Origin: DTU053 sp012520115
GTDB taxonomy: Bacteria > Bacillota > Clostridia > Oscillospirales > Acutalibacteraceae
Assembly: GCA_050953725.1 (NCBI GenBank)
Contig: JBMNNB010000001.1
Span: 62,001-126,000, forward strand
Length of the DNA: 64,000 nt
Direction of reading: 5' to 3'
Position 1 is the first letter of the stretch. Each line of letters opens with the position of its first letter. Below, piece by piece: positions 58,670-64,000 of the stretch. The notes beneath the pieces are model-generated. The model was not told the origin of the DNA and did no database searches. It worked only from the letters and a program-made list of their open reading frames with translations. The translations under genes were made by a program, and so were the position numbers.

Positions 58670-59296
58670 TTATTTCATTGTCTCCTGCTTGACCTTTTTG
58701 TCAATCACATGGCGGCTTGCAAGCTCCGCTCTGATATCGTCGGGCGTAAGACCTAACTGAGCCATAAGCACCATTACATGATAGGCAAGGTCGGCTATCT
58801 CGTAAACGGTTTCCTCCTTGCTGTTCTTCATGGCGGCTATAAGCACCTCGCTGCTCTCCTCGCCGATTTTTTTGAGTATCTTTTCAAGTCCCTTCTCGAA
58901 AAGATAGGTGGTATAGCTGCCCTCTTTAGGATTCGCCTTGCGGTCTGTCAATAGTTCGTAAAGTCCCTCGTAGGTGAAAACATCGGGGCCTTCCTCTACT
59001 GTGTTAAAAAAGCAGCTTTCACTGCCCGTATGGCAGGCGGGACCAGCCGGGTCGACTTCAATCAGCAGGCAATCCCCGTCACAGTCCGCCTTAATGGACA
59101 CGACCTTCTGAATATTGCCGCTGGTCTCACCCTTGCGCCAGAGCTCCTGCCTGCTTCGTGACCAGAAGCAGGTGCGCCCTTCCTTTTTCGTAATTTCAAG
59201 GCTCTCGGCGTTCATATAGGCCATCATTAAGACCTTGCCAGTTTTATAATCCTGTATAATAGCGGGGACAAGCCCCTTGTCGTCAAACTTAATCAT
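58670..59296 (-). CDS. hisIE: bifunctional phosphoribosyl-AMP cyclohydrolase / phosphoribosyl-ATP pyrophosphatase
   Basis: A 208-residue fusion for steps 2 and 3 of histidine biosynthesis. The HisI part (residues 1-110) has TCFWSRSRQELW, KADCDGDCLL and CHTGSESCFF with the zinc cysteines. The HisE part (about 115-208) has KKIGEESSEVLIAAM and VYEIADLAYHVMVLM with its magnesium-binding acidic residues. ATG 59296 has GGAGGG upstream and overlaps the hisF stop by 8 nt. It is the last gene of the operon. Confidence 0.97.
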   Translation of the reverse strand: MIKFDDKGLVPAIIQDYKTGKVLMMAYMNAESLEITKKEGRTCFWSRSRQELWRKGETSGNIQKVVSIKADCDGDCLLIEVDPAGPACHTGSESCFFNTVEEGPDVFTYEGLYELLTDRKANPKEGSYTTYLFEKGLEKILKKIGEESSEVLIAAMKNSKEETVYEIADLAYHVMVLMAQLGLTPDDIRAELASRHVIDKKVKQETMK

Positions 59297-60059
59297 AAAT
59301 ACCCTCCGTTCGGACATTCACGCCGCAGTCTTTAAGATAACGCTTCAAATCCCTGATTTGTACCTGCTTTGTATGAAAAATACCTGCCGCAAGGCCTGCG
59401 TCGATTCTGTCGTATGTAAAAAGCTCGGAGAAGTCCTCCGGTTTGCCCGCACCGCCGCTTGCGATTAAAGGCAGGGACACGACCTCTCCGATGGCTCTGA
59501 GCATCGGCATATCGAAGCCGCCCCGTACTCCGTCAGTGTCAATGGAGTTAAGCACTATCTCGCCTGCACCCAGCTCCTCGCCGCACTTAGCCCATGCGAC
59601 GGCCTCAAGCCCAGTGTCCTCTCTGCCTCCCTTTGCGAAGACATGGTACTCGCCGCCGACCCGTTTTACATCCATGCTCAGCACCACGCACTGACTGCCG
59701 TAACGCTTCGCCGCATCGCTGATAAGGGCTGGATTGCTTATAGCCCCGCTGTTTACGCTGACCTTGTCGGCGCCGCATTTCAGCACCCTGTCAAAGTCCT
59801 CGAGGGAGTTTATTCCTCCGCCAACGGTCAGCGGAATAAAAATCTCAGACGCCACAGCCTTCAGCACATCCGTAAAGAGCCGTCTCCCCTCAAAGCTGGC
59901 GGTAATATCATAGAAAACAAGCTCGTCAGCGCCGGATTCGTTATAGTAGCGGGCCATTTCCACAGGGTCCGCCATATCTTTAATGCCCTCAAAGTTTACG
60001 CCCTTCACGACCCTGCCGTTTCGCACATCAAGGCAGGGTATTATTCTTTTACTGACCAT
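59289..60059 (-). CDS. hisF: imidazole glycerol phosphate synthase cyclase subunit HisF
   Basis: A 256-residue (beta/alpha)8 enzyme that, with HisH, converts PRFAR and ammonia to imidazole glycerol phosphate and AICAR. RIIPCLDVRNGRVVKG contains the catalytic Asp near residue 10; NSIDTDGVRGGFD contains the second catalytic Asp. Phosphate loops are LTVGGGIN and IASGGAG. ATG 60059 has GGAGGG 7 nt upstream; the frame extends to 60074. The start overlaps the hisA stop, giving tight coupling. Confidence 0.97.
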   Translation of the reverse strand: MVSKRIIPCLDVRNGRVVKGVNFEGIKDMADPVEMARYYNESGADELVFYDITASFEGRRLFTDVLKAVASEIFIPLTVGGGINSLEDFDRVLKCGADKVSVNSGAISNPALISDAAKRYGSQCVVLSMDVKRVGGEYHVFAKGGREDTGLEAVAWAKCGEELGAGEIVLNSIDTDGVRGGFDMPMLRAIGEVVSLPLIASGGAGKPEDFSELFTYDRIDAGLAAGIFHTKQVQIRDLKRYLKDCGVNVRTEGIYD

Positions 60060-60777
60060 CCGTGCGCCCTCCAAACTTATTTATTACGGTTTTCAGGTCA
60101 AGCTCGCCCGTATAAAGAGCCTTGCCGAGAATAGCGCCCCAGACTCCCATTTCCCGCAGCCTGTCAAGCTCTGTAATAGAGCTGATTCCGCCGCTTGCAA
60201 TTATGTTTATGCCGATTTTGCTAAGCTCCTCATAGGCTGCAAGATTCGTGCCCTTTAAAGCACCGTCGCAGGCAATGTCCGTGTAAATTACGGTCTGAAC
60301 GCCGATATCTTTAAGTCGGCGGCAAAACTTAAAAGAGGGGAGTGAGCTTGTTTCAAGCCAGCCGCTTACGGCCACAAAGCCGTCACGGGCGTCCACGCCC
60401 ACGGCAATGTGACTTCCGTATTTTTTCGCCATTTCGGCGGCAAAGTCAGGATTCTTCACGGCAATCGTGCCGAGAATCACACGCTCGGCCCCCGCCTCGA
60501 GGTATTTTACAATCCGTTCCTCGGTGCGTATGCCTCCGCCGACCTCCACCTTTAAGCCGCTTTCTTTAATAATCTCAGAAATGATATTAAAATTCCTCGG
60601 CTCGCCGTCCTTCGCCCCGTCTAAGTCTACGAGGTGAAGGTTCTCAGCCCCCGCATTCTTAAACTGAAGGGCTGTGTCAAGCGGTCTGTCGCCGAAGACT
60701 GTCATGTTATCATAATCGCCCTGAAAAAGCCTGACGACCTTGCCGTCACGCAGGTCAATGGCAGGTAAAATCCGCAT
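60049..60777 (-). CDS. hisA: phosphoribosylformimino-AICAR phosphate isomerase HisA
   Basis: A 242-residue (beta/alpha)8 isomerase of histidine biosynthesis. ILPAIDLRDGKVVRLFQGDY carries the catalytic Asp near residue 8, VEVGGGIRTEE and IASGGISS are the phosphate-binding loops, and IYTDIACDGALKGTN contains the second catalytic Asp. Start ATG 60777 follows TTAGGAGG. It lies 9 nt after hisH and overlaps hisF by 11 nt. Homologous to hisF by ancient duplication. Confidence 0.97.
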   Translation of the reverse strand: MRILPAIDLRDGKVVRLFQGDYDNMTVFGDRPLDTALQFKNAGAENLHLVDLDGAKDGEPRNFNIISEIIKESGLKVEVGGGIRTEERIVKYLEAGAERVILGTIAVKNPDFAAEMAKKYGSHIAVGVDARDGFVAVSGWLETSSLPSFKFCRRLKDIGVQTVIYTDIACDGALKGTNLAAYEELSKIGINIIASGGISSITELDRLREMGVWGAILGKALYTGELDLKTVINKFGGRTDGQ

Positions 60778-60786
60778 GTCAGCCTC

Positions 60787-61392
60787 CTAAATCTCGGCAA
60801 AGGCCTTGAGTAATCTCAGGCCCGCATCGCCGCTCTTTTCCGGGTGGAACTGCGCACCGTAGACTTTGCCTTTGCGCACAAGCCCCGGCACAGCTACATC
60901 GTAATACGACACGGCAAGCACGCTCTCAGTGCAGTCCTTAGCATAAAAGCTGTGAACGTAGTAAACAAACTCACCGCTTTTGAAATACTTGAATATCGGG
61001 TCATCCTTTTTAATTTCGAGCCTGTTCCAGCCCATGTGGGGGATTTTAAGCTGTGGGTTTATATCGTCAGAAAGCGGAGCCACAACTCCCGGAATCAACC
61101 CTAAGCCCTCATGCTCGCCGAACTCCAAGCTCTTATCGAACAAAAGCTGCATACCGAGGCATATTCCGAGTAAAGGCTTTAATTTAGCCTGCTCCTTAAC
61201 GGTGTCCGTAAGCCCCGTTTCATTCAGTTTTCTGATAGCGTCACCGAAGGCGCCAACCCCCGGCAGGATTATCTTGTCTGCCGCCAGCAAGTCCTCTTTT
61301 CTGTTTGTGACAACGCAGTCAAGCCCCAGAAATTTAAGGCTCGAACTCAGCGAAAACAGGTTGCCCACTCCGTAATCGACAACCGCTATCAT
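60787..61392 (-). CDS. hisH: imidazole glycerol phosphate synthase glutaminase subunit HisH
   Basis: A 201-residue class I glutamine amidotransferase that supplies ammonia to HisF. AVVDYGVGNLFSLSSSLKFL begins the fold, ILPGVGAFGDAIRKL is typical, PLLGICLGMQLLFDKS holds the nucleophile Cys near residue 80, and GAQFHPEKSGDAG carries the catalytic His and Glu. The start overlaps the hisB stop by 4 nt. Confidence 0.97.
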   Translation of the reverse strand: MIAVVDYGVGNLFSLSSSLKFLGLDCVVTNRKEDLLAADKIILPGVGAFGDAIRKLNETGLTDTVKEQAKLKPLLGICLGMQLLFDKSLEFGEHEGLGLIPGVVAPLSDDINPQLKIPHMGWNRLEIKKDDPIFKYFKSGEFVYYVHSFYAKDCTESVLAVSYYDVAVPGLVRKGKVYGAQFHPEKSGDAGLRLLKAFAEI

Positions 61393-61970
61393 AAAAGCAA
61401 CCCCTTTGTGGAAGCGATGCCGCCCTCAGCCTCTTTGACGGCCTCTTTCAGCGCCCTGCCGAGTCCCTTAAACATAGCCTCGATTATGTGGTGGCTGTTC
61501 TTTCCGGCAAGCTGCCTTATGTGTAGTGTGCAGCCGAGGTTATTAGCAAAGGCACGCATGAACTCCTCAGTAAGCTCCGTATCAAAATCCCCGACCTTCT
61601 GTGCGGGTATGTCGGCATTAAAGTCAAGATACGGGCGGCCGCTGATATCTACCGCCACAAGAACGAGCGCCTCATCCATGGGCATAAAGAAATTGCCGTA
61701 GCGGTTAATTGCGCTCTTTTCCCCGAGGCAGTCACGCATGGCACGACCCAGAACAATGCCCGCATCCTCGACGGTGTGGTGATAGTCCACATAGGTGTCG
61801 CCCTTGCAGGCTACACTTAAGTCGAAGCCGCCGTGAAAGGCAAAGAGACTGAGCATGTGGTCAAGAAAGCCGCAGCCCGTGTCAATATTGCTCCTGCCGT
61901 CACCGTCAAGGTTTATCATAAGCCGAATGTCGGTCTCGGTGGTTTTCCTTGTGATTGATTGTTCACGCAT
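61389..61970 (-). CDS. hisB: imidazoleglycerol-phosphate dehydratase HisB
   Basis: A 193-residue monofunctional dehydratase, without the phosphatase domain of the E. coli fusion. The duplicated metal-binding motifs are clear: GFLDHMLSLFAFHGG with DYHHTVEDAGI in the first half, and KNSHHIIEAMFKGLGRAL in the second. It converts imidazoleglycerol phosphate to imidazoleacetol phosphate using manganese. It overlaps hisC by 8 nt and hisH by 4 nt. Confidence 0.97.
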   Translation of the reverse strand: MREQSITRKTTETDIRLMINLDGDGRSNIDTGCGFLDHMLSLFAFHGGFDLSVACKGDTYVDYHHTVEDAGIVLGRAMRDCLGEKSAINRYGNFFMPMDEALVLVAVDISGRPYLDFNADIPAQKVGDFDTELTEEFMRAFANNLGCTLHIRQLAGKNSHHIIEAMFKGLGRALKEAVKEAEGGIASTKGLLL

Positions 61971-63027
61971 TTTCCTGCCTCCTTAGAATATCCTTCACCG
62001 AATTAATAAGCGCATCCATTTCATCATCGCTGCCCACGGTAATCCGTACATAATCCTTAATTCTGTCCGTGCCGAAGTAGCGCACAAGCACACCACGCTC
62101 ACGAAGTTTATTATAAATCTCCTCGCCCGAAATCTCCTCATGCCTTGCAAAGATGAAGTTAGCCTTGCTGTCTGTCAGTATAAACCCCAAAGCTTTCAGC
62201 TCTTTTGCGGTGCGCTCTCTGGTCTTTATAATTCGGCTCGTGCAGCTTTCAAAATACTCCCTGTCTTTCACTGCGGCAGCGCCCGCAAGCTGCGAAAGAC
62301 GGTTTAAATTATATGGGTGGAAGCTGAACTTCACACGGTTAAGGTCGTTTATCAGCTCGCTGTTTGCAGCAGCAAAGGCGACACGCCCTCCCGCAAGATT
62401 GCGGCTTTTTGAAAAGGTCTGCACCACAATCAGGTTGTCTAACTCCTTAATATAAGGCACACAGCTTTCCGCCCCGAAGTCCACATATGCCTCGTCAACC
62501 ACGATAAGCCTGTCAGCCTTATTCTTAGCAAGGGCTATAATGTCGGATGCGGGCAGGGCAAGCCCGGTCGGTGCATTGGGGTTTGCAATAAAAATCGTTT
62601 CGTCTATATCCGTATAGTCATCAAGGCAGATTGAAAAGTCATCTTTGAGCGGCAGAACCCTTGTGTTTATGCCGTAAAGCTGCGCCCAGACCTTGTAAAA
62701 GCCGTAGGTAATGTCGGGGAAGGCTGCACCCTTAGAGCAAAAGGCCTGAAAGATAAAGGCCAGAAGCTCGTCACTGCCGTTGCCCGTTATCACTTCGTCA
62801 GTGTCCAGCCCGAAAGCATCCGCTATCGCACTGTTAAGCTCACGGCACTCAGGGTCGGGATAGAGCCTTAATGTTTCCGCTTTGCCTTCCAACGCTTCAA
62901 TCACCGCAGGCGACGGCGGGTAGGGGCTTTCGTTGGTGTTGAGCTTAATAAAGCCGCCCTCCTTAGGCTGTTCGCCGGGCGTGTAGGGCAGAAGCCCCTT
63001 AAGTTTAGGAGACAAAAACCTACTCAT
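61963..63027 (-). CDS. hisC: histidinol-phosphate aminotransferase HisC
   Basis: A 354-residue class II PLP aminotransferase. KLNTNESPYPPSPAV, the substrate and cofactor segments GNGSDELLAFIFQAF and FIANPNAPTGL, IVVDEAYVDF with the PLP-contacting Asp/Tyr, and VQTFSKSRNLAGGRVAFA with the Schiff-base Lys are all present. ATG 63027 has GAGGTGACGG upstream and overlaps the end of hisD by 8 nt; the open frame runs back into hisD without another ribosome binding site. Confidence 0.97.
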   Translation of the reverse strand: MSRFLSPKLKGLLPYTPGEQPKEGGFIKLNTNESPYPPSPAVIEALEGKAETLRLYPDPECRELNSAIADAFGLDTDEVITGNGSDELLAFIFQAFCSKGAAFPDITYGFYKVWAQLYGINTRVLPLKDDFSICLDDYTDIDETIFIANPNAPTGLALPASDIIALAKNKADRLIVVDEAYVDFGAESCVPYIKELDNLIVVQTFSKSRNLAGGRVAFAAANSELINDLNRVKFSFHPYNLNRLSQLAGAAAVKDREYFESCTSRIIKTRERTAKELKALGFILTDSKANFIFARHEEISGEEIYNKLRERGVLVRYFGTDRIKDYVRITVGSDDEMDALINSVKDILRRQENA

Positions 63028-64000
63028 TCCCGTCACCTCTGAATCGGCTCTCAACGCTCCTTGCGTGTGCCTCCAGGCCCTCCTGACGGGCAAAGTACGC
63101 TATACGCTCCTGAACCTCTGACAAGGCCTCTTTGGTGTAATATATAAAGCTCGATTTCTTAACAAAGCTGTCCACTCCCAGAGGGCTTGCAAAGCGGGCG
63201 GTGCCGCTTGTGGGCAGGGTATGGTTTGTCCCCGCAAAATAATCGCCCAAAGCCTCGGGGGTAAAGTGACCGAGGAAGATGCTGCCCGCATTTTTGACTA
63301 AAGGCAGGTATTGCATCGGCTCCTCAACGCAAAGCTCCAGATGCTCGGGAGCAATGTCGTTTGCTATCTCTATTGCCTCCTCAATATCAGAAGCAAGGAA
63401 TATGCCGCTTAAATTGTCAATGCTCTGACGGGCGATTTCAGAGCGGGGGAGAATCTCAAGCTGTCTCTCAACCTCCGCCTGCACCTTCTCGGCAAGCTCC
63501 ATACTGTCTGTAATAAGAACTGCGCTTGCAAGAGCGTCATGCTCCGCCTGACTTAACAGGTCTGCCGCAAGACAGACCGGGTCTGCAGTAGAGTCGGCAA
63601 CAATCAGAATCTCGCTGGGGCCCGCTATCATATCAATGTCCACAAGGCCGTACACAAGCCGCTTTGCCGAGGAGACATAGCGGTTGCCGGGGCCTACAAT
63701 TTTATCTACCTTAGGAATTGTCTCCGTGCCGTAAGCCAGTGCCGCAACGGCCTGCGCCCCGCCTACTTTAAATATCTTATCTATGCCGGCGACCTTTGCG
63801 GCGGCCAGTACTGCGGGGGCAATTTCACCCTGCTTATTAGGCGGCGTTACTGCGACAATCTCCGACACCCCGGCAATTTTGGCGGGGATTGCGTTCATCA
63901 GCACCGTTGAGGGATAGCTTGCGGTGCCGCCGGGAATGTAAAGTCCCGCCTTTTCAATGGGCGTGACCTTCTGACCGAGATATGACTTATGTGGAGCGGC
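63020..64000 (-). CDS. hisD: histidinol dehydrogenase HisD (5' end outside window)
   Basis: The frame is open to the right edge, so about the first 100 residues are missing; 326 remain. It oxidises histidinol to histidine with NAD in two steps. GLYIPGGTASYPSTVLMNAI, VGGAQAVAALAYGTETIPKV, KIVGPGNRYVSSAKRLVYG, DMIAGPSEILIVADS and LSQAEHDALASAVLITDS are canonical, including the catalytic and zinc-binding residues in GHFTPEALGDYFAGTNHTLP. It is the most upstream operon gene visible; hisG and hisZ probably precede it beyond the window. Confidence 0.97.
   Translation of the reverse strand, partial: AAPHKSYLGQKVTPIEKAGLYIPGGTASYPSTVLMNAIPAKIAGVSEIVAVTPPNKQGEIAPAVLAAAKVAGIDKIFKVGGAQAVAALAYGTETIPKVDKIVGPGNRYVSSAKRLVYGLVDIDMIAGPSEILIVADSTADPVCLAADLLSQAEHDALASAVLITDSMELAEKVQAEVERQLEILPRSEIARQSIDNLSGIFLASDIEEAIEIANDIAPEHLELCVEEPMQYLPLVKNAGSIFLGHFTPEALGDYFAGTNHTLPTSGTARFASPLGVDSFVKKSSFIYYTKEALSEVQERIAYFARQEGLEAHARSVESRFRGDGNE

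Noticed and set aside
1..64000. tRNA, rRNA, prophage or plasmid functions
   Set aside because: No tRNA-like T-arm and acceptor pairs, rRNA segments, integrases, capsid, replication or conjugation genes were recognised in the window.

Overview
The window is a 64 kb stretch of a Gram-positive (Bacillota) chromosome, most likely a gut or rumen clostridium of the Ruminococcus/Oscillospira type. This placement is inferred from gene content: VTC-DUF4956-CotH and GPH-type sugar transport clusters, Big2/GLUG/beta-helix secreted proteins, many glycoside hydrolases, strong AGGAGG ribosome binding sites with some TTG/GTG starts, consensus-like promoters and many intrinsic terminators. Base composition is moderate, apart from one clearly AT-richer island at about 4.9-6.0 kb. 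No rRNA, tRNA or replication genes were seen.

1-4.6 kb: an ABC exporter (5' end outside the window), a CLC anion channel/antiporter behind a leader that can fold as a pseudoknot, a histidine phosphatase and a metallo-beta-lactamase-fold hydrolase. 4.65-6.8 kb: accessory island with a truncated gene fragment, a PD-(D/E)XK-like protein, a DUF6508 protein and a CRISPR array of ten identical 33-nt I-C-like repeats with unusually variable spacers; no cas gene is in the window. The last repeat runs into the start of a terpene-cyclase-fold gene. 6.8-19 kb: CPBP protease, ZIP metal transporter, a KaiC-like/PPDK-like fusion protein, an anion permease, GNAT, DUF3788, a glycosidase-like protein, dienelactone hydrolase, nitroreductase, TfoX-C and a polytopic membrane protein.

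19-37.5 kb: cell-surface and carbohydrate region. A minus-strand run (28978 to 21196) encodes a beta-helix glycosidase, a membrane-anchored phosphoesterase, a zinc-ribbon membrane protein, a Big2 membrane protein, a GPH symporter and a TIM-barrel-like protein. Next come RidA and GyrI-like genes, a beta-helix adhesin-like secreted protein, and the VTC polyphosphate polymerase / DUF4956 / CotH kinase operon. 37.6-39.3 kb: a decayed IS3-family element.

39.3-49.3 kb: regulator-rich region. It holds an AbrB-like/ABC exporter operon, a TetR gene whose 12-bp operator recurs 1 kb away beyond a 40-bp degenerate tandem repeat, a second CPBP protease, a HAD phosphatase, a small lipoprotein with an lgt gene just downstream, an XRE/membrane-protein pair behind duplicated palindromes, and a second TetR gene followed by a membrane gene with an in-frame TGA. 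49.3-58.6 kb: HEAT protein, ThuA, GH42 beta-galactosidase, MerR/TipAS, a beta-propeller-like secreted protein, GH92 mannosidase, and a translationally coupled macro-domain / AlkD-like pair. 58.7-64 kb: the minus-strand histidine operon hisD-C-B-H-A-F-IE, with hisD cut by the window edge.
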